Origin: DATCHW01 sp963806045
GTDB taxonomy: Bacteria > Bacteroidota > Ignavibacteria > Tepidaquicellales > Tepidaquicellaceae
Assembly (NCBI GenBank): GCA_963806045.1
Contig: CAWDWP010000020.1
Span: 202,141-266,140 of the forward strand
DNA: 64,000 nt
Direction: 5' to 3'
Below the pieces are notes generated by a model. That model had not been told where the DNA came from, did not search any database, and was given only the letters and a program-made list of their open reading frames with translations. The position numbers were made by a program, and so were the translations under genes. This document shows, piece after piece, positions 38,389-47,374 of the stretch (positions within the stretch are counted from its first letter, which is position 1; each line of letters opens with the position of its first letter).

Positions 38389-38964
38389 ATGAAAACTTAT
38401 TTACTTCTTTCTTTAGTTATTTTGTTTTGCTTGAATCCATTAAAATTTATTGATAACGTCGAGGCCCAAAATTACAATCATTTTAATGACACCTGTTCTT
38501 ATGTCGATTACGGAACGAAAAATATTAATATCTGGACTTCAATGACAGAAATATTTAAAAAATATGGGGAAATAGAGTCTAACTGTGATTATGGACACGG
38601 AAGAGGATATGCTTATTTCGATCCTGAATTAAAAGTGTTCCTGATATTCGGATATATGGACGGCGGTGCAGAGCAGATTGTAATTGCAAAAGAGAGCGCT
38701 GTGAGCATAGTTAATAAAAGCAATTATAATTTATCTTCTGATGATATAACTTCAAAAAAAGGAGTAAAACTTGGAATGCAAAAAGATGAAGTTCGGTCAA
38801 TTCTGGGTGAACCTTATGTTGAAACAGATAAAACTCTGGAATATAGTGCGACAGATATAAATTGCATTATCGATTACAAAAGTGAATATATTCTTATATA
38901 TGATGGAATATATACATTTGAAAACGGTGAATTAGTGATGATAGATCTGGCTAATTCTGATTAA
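38389..38964 (+). CDS. Exported protein with a BamE/SmpA-like C-terminal motif
   Basis: The 191-residue protein has a signal peptide (MKTYLLLSLVILFCLNPLKF). No family is certain. The segment GVKLGMQKDEVRSILGEPYV has the G-x-x-x-D/E-V-x-x-x-L-G-x-P pattern of BamE/OmlA-like folds, and a related pattern (SMTEIFKKYGEIESNCDYG) occurs earlier, so the protein may hold two copies of the fold. There is no lipobox, unlike true BamE. It is convergent with the small gene at 38985, 20 bases away. Confidence 0.5.
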   Translation: MKTYLLLSLVILFCLNPLKFIDNVEAQNYNHFNDTCSYVDYGTKNINIWTSMTEIFKKYGEIESNCDYGHGRGYAYFDPELKVFLIFGYMDGGAEQIVIAKESAVSIVNKSNYNLSSDDITSKKGVKLGMQKDEVRSILGEPYVETDKTLEYSATDINCIIDYKSEYILIYDGIYTFENGELVMIDLANSD

Positions 38965-38984
38965 TCGGTTGATTGAGCTGTAGT

Positions 38985-39257
38985 TCAATTATTTTTATGA
39001 ACTGCTTCTTCCCCTTTCAAATCAGGTTTAAAATATACCAGCATTATTACTCTTGCCTTATCTCTTAACAGTGGCGGTACTGACATCATAGCTTCCTCGT
39101 GGCTTTCAGCTTCAACAATCTTATAGGCATTATGGTCGTTATCCTTACAGCCCCATTCAAAATGGGTAATGTATCCTGCGTGAAATTCAGCAAAATATTT
39201 TACAGCCTGCCGGCAATCTGCAGCAGTGTGTCCTGAAATTACCATATATCGGTTCAT
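38985..39257 (-). CDS. 90-residue cytoplasmic protein in the kinase/flavoprotein operon
   Basis: The product has no signal peptide and an alpha/beta pattern suggestive of a small ferredoxin-like (DUF3303-type) fold: MNRYMVISGHTAADCRQAVK, then YKIVEAESHEEAMMSVPPLL and ARVIMLVYFKPD. No catalytic motif is evident; it has two Cys. It lies 23 bases after the response-regulator/flavoprotein gene and is the last gene of that minus-strand operon, so it probably acts in the same pathway. Function unknown. Confidence 0.6.
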   Translation of the reverse strand: MNRYMVISGHTAADCRQAVKYFAEFHAGYITHFEWGCKDNDHNAYKIVEAESHEEAMMSVPPLLRDKARVIMLVYFKPDLKGEEAVHKNN

Positions 39258-39280
39258 AATTTTATATTTTAATTTTTATT

Positions 39281-40944
39281 TTAGTTTTCGTTTAAATATT
39301 TCCTAACAAACCGTATAGCCATTGCACCTTCTCCAACAGCGGACGAGATGCCCTTCATTGACCCAAATCGAACATCACCGGAAGCAAATATTCCGGGTAC
39401 ACTTGTTTCAGGCATATACGGCTCTCTTGCAAGTTTCCAAATAGTATTATAGGATTTCTCTTTCATTAATTCGCTTCCGGTTATTATAAATCCGTGTTCA
39501 TCTTTAAGAACAAGGTCATTCAGCCAGGCAGTGCCCGGTTTGGCACCGATATAAATGAAAAGAGCTTTTGCAGAAACTGTATTTTCTTCGCCTGTTTTCG
39601 AATTTTTTAATGTGATTTTTTCTAATACACCATTTCCTGATGCGCTTATTACTTCTACATAAGGAAGCTCTTTAATGTTCGGTGTTTTCCTGATATTTTC
39701 AACAAGGTAGTTTGCTGCAGTATTTTTAATTGAATCCCGCCTGAAGAGCATATTTACCTCTTTGGCAAACTTACTGATATGCAGCGCTGCCTGGCAAGCT
39801 GAATTTCCCGCGCCAACAATGTAAACAACTTCACCTTTACAAGCATGCGCCTCCACTGAAGCTGAGCCAAAATAAACTCCGGCACCGGTAAAGCTGTCAA
39901 GTCCCGGAATTTCTAGCTTGGTGTATTCCACTCCGGTTGCAATTACAATAGTTTTACTATGTACTTCTGAACCATCTGCCATTTCAACAATCTTATAACC
40001 ATCTTGCAAGTGGATATTTTTAATAGCCTTGGGGGTAAGAATTTCAGTGCCGAAAGCGAAGTGTTTGTGCAATCGCTCTTTGAGTGAGTTCTGCACCTGA
40101 AAGCCCTTTCGGAAAACCGAGATAATTTTCAATCCTTGCGCTGCTGCTTGCCTGTCCGCCGGGGTTTATCTTTTCAATCAATAGAGTTTTAAGTCCTTCG
40201 CATGAACCATATACAGAAGCAGCTAATCCGGCCGGACCGGCACCGATGATTAGTACATCATACATTGTTTCGGTTGCAGTTTGCTGAAGACCTATGCGTG
40301 CAGCAAGTTCGGGCAATGAAGGGTCTGTCATAAATGAACCGTCTTTCATTACAACTAAAGGCAAATCTACCCGGGTTACATTAGCACTACGAAGATATTC
40401 TTCTGCTTCCTCATTGCTTTCAATATCCATCCATATAATACGGAATTAAATTCCCCGAAAGAAATTCTTTAAGAATATGGGATTTTGGCGACCATTGGAA
40501 ACCGATTATGCGGATTCCTTCGTGGTCTGGTTTGTAAAGTGCCTGCCATTCGTCCAGCAAATCATTTACTACAGGATACAATTTTTCCTCCGGCGGATTC
40601 CAGGGCTTGAGCAAATAATAATCAAGCTTTATATCATTGATAGCCCTGATGGCTGCTTCAATGTCAGAATATGCTGTAAGTAAAATTAATTTTGCATCCG
40701 GGTATATCTCTTTTGTTTTTTCCAGAAAAGCGACGCCTTCCATTTCAGGCATACGCTGGTCGGAGATAAATAAAGCGACTGTTTCATTTTTTAGTTTCAA
40801 TTCTCTGACAAGCTCAAGAGCTTCAACGGCTGAATCGGTTGCACTAACACGGTATGCATCACGGTATTCATTCCGGATGTCACGCTGAATGGCGCGCAGC
40901 ACATGTTCATCGTCATCTACTATAATGATAAATGGAAGTTTCAT
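39281..40944 (-). pseudogene. Response regulator fused to a thioredoxin-reductase-like flavoprotein, two frameshifts
   Basis: The receiver domain comes first (IIIVDDDEHVLRAIQRDI; phospho-acceptor in LFISDQRMPEMEG; LLKPWNPPEE). A glutaredoxin-like linker (WMDIESNEEAEEYL, LPLVVMKDGS) follows, then a two-dinucleotide-domain flavoprotein (VLIIGAGPAGLAASVYG; YIVGAGNSACQAALHISKFA; PGIFASGDVRFGSMKGISSA). Frames change near 40432 and near 40100; removing one base at each gives 553 residues, the length of proteins annotated as fused response regulator/thioredoxin-disulfide reductase. The catalytic CxxC of true thioredoxin reductases is absent: the site reads YFGSASVEAHAC. The ATG overlaps the kinase stop (ATGA). 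Confidence 0.87.
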
Positions 40945-42384
40945 TTGCCGGTTTTTATTATTTCAGAAACAGGAATGCAAATGGTAAACTCAGTTCTGCC
41001 CGGTTTGGAATTTACTTTTATCTCTCCGTTATGATGTTTTATAATTCTGTTCACAAGGTCTAAACCAATGCCTGTTCCTTCGCCGACTTTCTTCGTTGTA
41101 AAAAACGGGTCAAATATCCGGGAAAGAATTTCCGGAGGAATACCGGTTCCGTTATCAATAATTTTTACATTCACGTCTTTTATTATCGCAGGTCGTTTCA
41201 ATTATGAGTTCACCATTTTTTGGAAGAGCATAGATAGCATTATCAATAATATTTGTCCAAACCTGGTTCAACTCTCCAACATAAGCATTCACATCTGCGA
41301 GATTTTCGCAAAATATTTTATTTACCTTAATATTCTTATCGCGCAGTTTGTATCCCATTAATGTCAGAGTGTTTTCAATGTCCTGGTGAATGTTGGTCGG
41401 CTGTAATTCATTTGTCCGGTCCATATGCACATGGCTTTTGATTGCATTAACTAAATTTGATATTCGCATTGAAGCTTCTTCCAAATCTTTAATGGCTTTT
41501 TGAGAACTCAATAAATTTTCAAGCCAGTGTAATACGGGAATAAGTGCTTCATTGCCGACTTCGTTCCGTATTTTTTCAAAAACTTCTACCGTAATTCCTG
41601 CATCGACAAATGTTTCTATTGCCAGGTTATTTCCGGTAAACCCTTTCTGTACAACCCAATCTTGTATATCATCTTCTTTTTGCACCCGTTGAAGCGGGCT
41701 AAGCTTTTTTTCCTCTGCTAATTCTTTTTCTTCAACCAAAACGCGTACGTTTTGAATATGTTCTGAACTTATTTTATATTGCAAGAGTTTTTCTGTAAGT
41801 CCATAGTTTTCATTTAACCGCTTGGATAGCTCGGAAGATATTCTGTTGATTGCTGAAGCAGGATTATTCATTTCATGCGCAATTCCCGCAGCAAGTTTTC
41901 CTAATGCACTCACTTTTTCATGCTGGAGTTGTGTGGTCGCAAATGTTCTTGCTCTTTCAGTCATATAACCGATGAGCCGTTGAATAAGAGCAGGATTCAG
42001 CTGCTCCAATTCCTGAAAATATTTTTTGTGAAGCGAATATCTTTTAACTTTACCTACAGCATAAGCATACCCGGGAGAATCTTTCATTCTCGAATAAGGG
42101 AGCAATCCTCCAACACCGCCTGTAACAGAATCATTCTGGAAATTATAATAATGAACCTGCTGCCCGTTAATATCCATAAAGAAGTCGAATCTGCCATCCA
42201 CGATAAACCACATTACATCTGCCGGGTCACCCTTTTTTATCATCATCTCACCATCCTCGTATTCATGATATTCCACACGCTCTGATAACCATTGCAGATG
42301 TTCATCCGGTAAGTCGCTAAGGGCTATAATTTTTTTTAATTCTTTGATACGATCTGACACAGATATCAATATATTGTTTTCCAA
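40941..42384 (-). pseudogene. Cyclic-nucleotide-binding-domain histidine kinase, one frameshift
   Basis: Residues about 15-135 form a CRP-like cyclic-nucleotide-binding domain (YEDGEMMIKKGDPADVMWFI). HisKA follows with the phosphoacceptor His170 in LAAGIAHEMNNPASAI, a helical insert, and a HATPase with NQVWTNIIDNAIYALPK. The first frame fails after IIETTCDNK, near 41165-41200. One base out of phase the G boxes continue (VKIIDNGTGIPPEIL, FFTTKKVGEGTGIGLDLVNR). Removing one base gives 480 residues. There is no membrane segment, so the kinase is cytosolic. It is coupled by ATGA to the response-regulator/flavoprotein gene, its evident partner. Confidence 0.87.
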
Positions 42385-42607
42385 ATTGAAATTTTTACGT
42401 TTGTTATTATTTTAATTTATTTTAATAACAAAATTAAATAATTGTAAGTTCAACGAAATAGGACTATTTAAAATGATAAAAATTATTGCAAAGAAGTCTA
42501 GTTAAAGTTGCAGAAGTTAATAAAAGCTGACATCCTCAGGAAGAAATGTCATTATATTCTTTTATTTTAAAGATTTGATATAATTTTTTAGATGCTATCT
42601 TTTCAGT

Positions 42608-43009
42608 TTATTTGTCGTCTTTGATTTTTTGAATGTAAAAATCCATTTCAAGCATCCTGACCTTCGATTTTACTCCATTTTTTTCAACAAAATCATATTT
42701 ATACATATTTTCACCTTTTGGAGAATAATAACTGATTTCATCAGTTGTATTATCCGGAATAAATTTAATCTCATTTTCAGATGTAATATCCCACGTACCT
42801 TTTGAAACTCCTTTCATCGGGTCAGACTGTGAGGAATCAATTCCCCATATATATGTAAAGTCCGGATTGAGCGACACATAAGTAGGAGTAGTAGGCTTAT
42901 TCCCCGCTTTAACAATCGCTTTCCACATCCCGGCATACCCGGATTTGTCCTGAGCAAAAGAAAATGAAGCAATAAGAAATAACACTAAAATAAAAAATGT
43001 TTTTTTCAT
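42608..43009 (-). CDS. Small exported lipocalin-like protein
   Basis: The 133-residue protein has a signal peptide (MKKTFFILVLFLIASFSFAQ) and a mature part of about 110 residues with a beta-rich pattern: YAGMWKAIVKAGN near the start, then KGTWDITSENEIKFIPD. This resembles lipocalin-like/DUF domains where a GxW motif opens the barrel. The assignment is weak. The gene is alone, about 220 bases beyond the kinase start, and is not obviously co-regulated. Confidence 0.5.
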   Translation of the reverse strand: MKKTFFILVLFLIASFSFAQDKSGYAGMWKAIVKAGNKPTTPTYVSLNPDFTYIWGIDSSQSDPMKGVSKGTWDITSENEIKFIPDNTTDEISYYSPKGENMYKYDFVEKNGVKSKVRMLEMDFYIQKIKDDK

Positions 43010-43321
43010 CTTAATTTTCCCGAATTAATTTATAAATTGTTTTTTAATTATTGTTGTTTTTGAATTAAACCAATCCTGTTCGAGATATAAACCGGATTTT
43101 TTCGCAGTAAATTTCAACAGCTTATAATTTTATAGTATAGTTTAACATACACTAAAGAACATCATTTCAATATTTAACAATTATATTGTTAAAAATATCC
43201 ATTATTATCAATCATTATTTTTTAACGCGTATTAGCTGTTTTCTGTTGAGTTTTCCAAACTCTTTTTTACGGGTATTAATTAATTTATACTATGAAATTT
43301 GTAAATTTTATAATTTGAACA
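43010..43321. other. Intergenic spacer
   Basis: The 312 AT-rich bases between divergent genes presumably hold both promoters. A short frame at 43186-43392 is an unlikely gene (no ribosome-binding site, no family). No repeat or hairpin stands out. Confidence 0.35.
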
Positions 43322-44207
43322 ATGAAAAAGTTCCGTTCATACTTTATAGTTACTATAATATTAATTTTGTTCTTACTGAATTTTTCATTTGAGCCAAGGG
43401 GTTATTATAATGTCAGACAATTAAGCGAAATTAATTCTGAAAATAATCCGGATGCATATCCGTGGATATCCTCAGATGGTCTGAGAATGTATTATACAAA
43501 GGGAAAAAGGACTAAAAAATCTTCAAACGAGAAAATTTTCTATACAGAGAGGCAAAGTATCGGCGATAGTTTTGGAGCAGCCGAAGATGATAAAACTCTG
43601 GAAAGATGAAAGCAATATTGTAAGCTGCTGGCTTTCAGTAGATGAACTGAAAATTTACTATAAATTTCTCGGAATAGAGAAAAAGATTTTCAGAGCATCC
43701 AGAAATTCAAGGGAAGAATTATTCGATTCTGTAAAAGCAATCAACCTGAATGGAGATTACGATGGTACCAATATAGGTCCGAGCCTGACACCTGATAAAA
43801 AGGAACTCTATATCTACAATTATGTTCCTGATGAAAAATCTGCATCAATTTTGATATTCAAATATGAAGAAGAGTTCAGTTATAATTTAGATTCAAAGCT
43901 TCCTGTGCCGCCGGGATATTTAGTCTCCCCCGGACAACTCTCAAAAGACGGCTTAAAATATTACCTCTCTATGGAGAAAGACAGCGTGAATAAATTTTAT
44001 TACTTCAAAAGAAATTCGCTAAATGAGAAATTTTCGAAACTCTATAAAGTCGGTGGTGAAATTAACAATTACATATTGGCGCAGGTATCATTAACGTCAG
44101 ACGAAAACATCTTAATCTTTTCCTATAGTGAGACAAAAAAGTGGAGTAATAATGAACTTTACGTCGCATTTAAAAGAGGCGATGATGAAGAACCGGTAGA
44201 ATTTTAA
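43322..44207 (+). pseudogene. Exported PD40 beta-propeller-like protein, one frameshift
   Basis: The N-terminus is a signal anchor (FRSYFIVTIILILFLLNFSF). The mature part has WD40-like PD40 repeats: PDAYPWISSDGLRMYYTKGK, IGPSLTPDKKELYIYNYVPD and PGQLSKDGLKYYLSMEKD. The first frame ends at 43609; the second continues from the DDKMIKLW/WLSVDELKIYYKFLG region, so the frame moves near 43585-43605. Removing one base gives 294 residues. The repeat type resembles the TolB-like propellers of the T9SS proteins here, but this gene has no sorting domain. It ends at the first of the 71-bp repeats. Confidence 0.7.
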
Positions 44208-44209
44208 TT

Positions 44210-44280
44210 TTTGAATTACAATGGTTCCATTCGCGTTTAATATTCCATAAAATATTTTTTAAAATACCGAATATTTGCAG
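44210..44280. repeat. 71-bp direct repeat, left copy
   Basis: It matches 46524-46594 at 66 of 71 positions in the same orientation. It starts immediately after a stop codon, as does the other copy. The two flank the DtxR-type regulator and NRAMP transporter genes. Confidence 0.85.
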
Positions 44281-44438
44281 TTTTGCAACGTCGAATTCCT
44301 GCGTGTTTCTTTTTCGCGAAGTCCTTTCCTCTTCCGGTCAGGCTTCAAACCGTCTTTTCTTAATTCACGGAATATTTTATTTTCCGGTTATTTTTTTACT
44401 GAACTTAAATTCTATACCGGGTGTTGTAATTTATAATG

Positions 44439-44474
44439 TTAGGATTGCCTAATTTTAAAAATAAAAATACCTAA
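44439..44474 (+). promoter_or_regulatory. Candidate DtxR/MntR operator
   Basis: TTAGGATTGCCTAA (44439-44452) is an inverted repeat, TTAGG-N4-CCTAA, and a further CCTAA half-site lies at 44470-44474, four bases before the regulator ATG. The arrangement recalls DtxR-family operators (TTAGGTTAGCCTAA-like). A TATAAT-like word at 44432-44437 would place the site over the promoter. Autoregulation of the regulator and the downstream transporter by metal is the likely role; this is inference. Confidence 0.5.
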
Positions 44475-44477
44475 TTT

Positions 44478-45137
44478 ATGAGAAGCGCTGTAGAAGATTA
44501 TATTAAATATATTTACACCTTGCAGTCATCGAAAGTCAAGATAGGTACAAGAAATTTAGCCGAACTTATGTATATCTCCATGCCTTCAGTAAGTGAAATG
44601 ATAAAAAAGCTCACTGCTGAGTGTTACATTACAAGTAAACCTTACCATGGCTTTAAACTGACGGCAAAGGGTGAAAAAATTGCTTTAACACAGATAAGAA
44701 AACACAGGATTTTAGAGCACTTTATGATAAATACCCTGGATTACGGATGGGAAGAGGTGCATCAGGAAGCCGAGAAACTCGAGCATTCTGTAACAGAAAA
44801 ATTTATAAACCGGCTGGAATATTTTTTAGGCTTTCCAAAATTCGACCCGCACGGACAACCTATTCCCGATAAGAACGGAAAAATCCGGAGTTTAAATTCC
44901 CTTCCGCTTTCAGAGGCGGGAACAGGTAACTTTTATTTTGTCTCCGCTGTAAATGACAGGTCTAAAGAAATATTAAAATACCTCAAAGAAATCGGTATCA
45001 AAATAAATTCTAAAATAAGAATTACCGATATACTATCTTTTGACGGTTCCGTAATAATATATTTCAAAAGGAAAAAATATCTTTTAAGCAAAAAAATAGC
45101 AGACAGCATTTTTGTAACGGAAAACATCACTAATTAA
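44478..45137 (+). CDS. DtxR/MntR-family metal-dependent transcriptional regulator
   Basis: The 219-residue protein has the N-terminal winged helix (SAVEDYIKYIYTLQSS, LAELMYISMPSVSEMIKKLT) and the metal-binding dimerisation domain (KHRILEHFMINTLDYGWEEV with HQEAEKLEH, supplying His/Glu ligands). A C-terminal SH3-like FeoA domain follows. This is the MntR/SirR/IdeR group, which represses Mn or Fe uptake genes when loaded with metal. An NRAMP transporter gene follows after about 40 bases. The start follows a candidate operator. Confidence 0.9.
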   Translation: MRSAVEDYIKYIYTLQSSKVKIGTRNLAELMYISMPSVSEMIKKLTAECYITSKPYHGFKLTAKGEKIALTQIRKHRILEHFMINTLDYGWEEVHQEAEKLEHSVTEKFINRLEYFLGFPKFDPHGQPIPDKNGKIRSLNSLPLSEAGTGNFYFVSAVNDRSKEILKYLKEIGIKINSKIRITDILSFDGSVIIYFKRKKYLLSKKIADSIFVTENITN

Positions 45138-45179
45138 ATGATTCTTATATGAAAAGCATTTTTTAATAAAGTATAAATT

Positions 45180-46514
45180 ATGAATAAATTTTCAGGATGG
45201 AGAAAAGTTAATACATCGAATTCACTGCCGGAGGTTTTTGCTTCTGTGGAAATTCCGAAAAATGTTGGATTTTTTAGAAAGTTATTGGCATTTTCAGGAC
45301 CCGGAGCATTGGTTGCTGTCGGTTATATGGACCCGGGAAACTGGGCAACAGACCTAGCCGGGGGAGCTAAATTTGGCTACACTCTGATATTCGTAATTTT
45401 TTTATCAAATCTGTTTGCAATGCTTCTTCAGCATTTGTCACTGAAACTCGGAATTGTTACCGGCAGGGACCTTGCCCAGGCGTGCAGGGACAATTATTCG
45501 CAATCTGTTTCTATTGTTCTTTGGGTCCTCGCTGAAATTGCGATTGCGGCCTGCGATCTTGCAGAAGTGATTGGATCAGCGATTGCTCTCAACTTATTAT
45601 TTAATATTCCTCTTGCAATAGGGGTTTTAATTACGAGTGCCGATGTTTTGTTGATTTTATTTTTTCAGCATAAAGGTTTCAGGTATATTGAATCAATCGT
45701 TGTAAGTCTCATCATTATAATTTTATTCTGTTTTGGCTATGAGATGATATTGTCACAGCCTGCAATTTCTGAAATTCTTTCCGGGTTCATACCTTCTCCT
45801 GAAATAATCTCCAATCCTGCAATGCTTTATATCGCAATCGGAATTCTCGGAGCTACCGTAATGCCGCATAATTTATATTTACATTCAAGCATCGTACAGA
45901 CAAGGAACTTTGGAAAATCCGGGCCGGAAAAGAAAGAAGCGGTGAAATTTGCCACTATAGATTCTAATTTTGCACTTTTTCTCGCTTTTTTTATAAATGC
46001 AGCAATATTAATAGTATCTTCATCGGTTTTCCACAAATCAGGATATGAAGACGTCGCTGATATTAACGATGCATATAAACTTCTTACACCGATTTTGGGT
46101 GCCACATTCGCAAGCACTATTTTTGCACTGGCTTTGCTTGCCTCGGGACAGAACTCAACACTAACCGGAACGATGGCGGGACAAATTATTATGGAAGGGT
46201 TTCTGAATATTCGCCTAAAACCATGGATTCGCCGGCTTGTTACAAGATTAATAGCCATAATCCCCGCTTTTTTTGTAACCCTGATTTCGGGGGAAAGCGG
46301 AACCGCAAAACTGCTTATATTAAGCCAGGTAATTTTATCGCTACAGCTAAGTTTCGCAGTATTTCCGCTCGTTATGTTTACGAGTGATAAATTTAAAATG
46401 GGGAATTTTGTAAACAGGAGATGGCTTGTTATAGCATCGTACTCGATTGCAATTGTAATTTTCGTTTTCAATGCATATTTGTTATTCGAAACATTTAAGG
46501 AATGGTTTAGCTGA
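45180..46514 (+). CDS. mntH: NRAMP-family divalent metal transporter
   Basis: The 444-residue integral membrane protein carries the NRAMP substrate-binding signature DPGNWATD (from residue 51) in the first helix and MPHNLYLHSSIVQTR (from 228) in the sixth. The broken helices bearing these motifs bind Mn2+/Fe2+. About eleven hydrophobic segments can be seen. It imports divalent metals by proton symport. It follows the DtxR/MntR-type gene in the same direction, strongly suggesting metal-responsive control. A direct repeat copy starts 10 bases after its stop. Confidence 0.92.
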   Translation: MNKFSGWRKVNTSNSLPEVFASVEIPKNVGFFRKLLAFSGPGALVAVGYMDPGNWATDLAGGAKFGYTLIFVIFLSNLFAMLLQHLSLKLGIVTGRDLAQACRDNYSQSVSIVLWVLAEIAIAACDLAEVIGSAIALNLLFNIPLAIGVLITSADVLLILFFQHKGFRYIESIVVSLIIIILFCFGYEMILSQPAISEILSGFIPSPEIISNPAMLYIAIGILGATVMPHNLYLHSSIVQTRNFGKSGPEKKEAVKFATIDSNFALFLAFFINAAILIVSSSVFHKSGYEDVADINDAYKLLTPILGATFASTIFALALLASGQNSTLTGTMAGQIIMEGFLNIRLKPWIRRLVTRLIAIIPAFFVTLISGESGTAKLLILSQVILSLQLSFAVFPLVMFTSDKFKMGNFVNRRWLVIASYSIAIVIFVFNAYLLFETFKEWFS

Positions 46515-46523
46515 AAGTAGTTC

Positions 46524-46594
46524 TTTGAATTATAATAGTTCCATTGGCGTTTAATATTCCATAAAATATTTTTTAAAATACCGAATGTTTGTAG
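46524..46594. repeat. 71-bp direct repeat, right copy
   Basis: It is 66/71 identical to 44210-44280 in the same orientation, and begins 10 bases after the transporter stop codon. The conserved core is TTCCATAAAATATTTTTTAA. Confidence 0.85.
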
Positions 46595-46744
46595 CGGAAA
46601 TATAAAATATTTTTATTATGTTCTGACAAAGGGTAAAAAGTTTATAGAGAAAAGTTCTCAGAAAAAGCAATCGAATTTACTATATGATATGATAAATTTA
46701 CATTCCTATTTGAAAAATACAATAAAAAATAATTTAATAAGACA

Positions 46745-47275
46745 ATGAGTGACCTGCAATCAAAGCTTGACCAGATTAAATCAAAAGAGTCTTTCCTTGA
46801 AAGAATTAAAAGACACATTCCGGGATATGACGGATATCTCAACAAAGATAACTCCCGCGAACTTGATACAATATTAAGAAACCAGCTGGCAACCGGTCTG
46901 GAACAGAACAAAACAAAAATAAAAAACGCAACCCAGAGCTTAACCCGCAATGGGAGGCTATTTGAAGCCGGTGACATAGATAAGATTGACAAGAAAAATG
47001 AGAACGTAATTGCTAAATTACGCTCGGCGGCAAGAGGTTACAGCGGAGCATTTGATGTCGTAAAAATACAGGAAGATAAACTGAACATGGTTTACGATTT
47101 TGATTCCGCACTATTTGGTTTCAACGAAAACCTGGACACTTACTTTTCCGAACTGGAGAATAATTGCGACGGGAATCTTGATATAAAAGAATCGGTAAAG
47201 AAAATCTCGGCTGCTTTAGATGAACTGCTGAAAAAATTTGATGAGAGAGAGACTTTATTAAGAAGTTTTTCATAA
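46745..47275 (+). CDS. Soluble helical protein heading the SPFH/zinc-ribbon cluster
   Basis: I do not recognise this 176-residue protein. It has no signal peptide or membrane segment and is mostly charged helix (SKLDQIKSKESFLERIKRH, ISAALDELLKKFDERETLLR), so coiled-coil assembly is likely. It lies 99 bases before the SPFH-domain gene, in the same direction. Position and helical character are reminiscent of the PspA-like gene that heads the Bacillus ydjFGHI operon, but no PspA sequence motif is evident. Confidence 0.55.
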   Translation: MSDLQSKLDQIKSKESFLERIKRHIPGYDGYLNKDNSRELDTILRNQLATGLEQNKTKIKNATQSLTRNGRLFEAGDIDKIDKKNENVIAKLRSAARGYSGAFDVVKIQEDKLNMVYDFDSALFGFNENLDTYFSELENNCDGNLDIKESVKKISAALDELLKKFDERETLLRSFS

Positions 47276-47374
47276 TGGAAAGATATAAAAGTTAAAACCC
47301 TCCAAAGAAACGGAGGGCAGGCGTAAAATAAAAAAGTATTTTAAATTTTTAATTTCAAATTTTAAATTTTTATT

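Noticed and set aside
39281..40430. Calling the flavoprotein a thioredoxin reductase (trxB)
   Set aside because: The redox CxxC is absent (YFGSASVEAHAC at that place) and the protein is fused to a receiver domain, so the symbol would be misleading.
47298..47317. CCCTCC/GGAGGG hairpin after the gene at 46745 as a terminator
   Set aside because: Only 6 bp and no T-tract; the downstream SPFH gene is in the same cluster, so termination here is unsupported.
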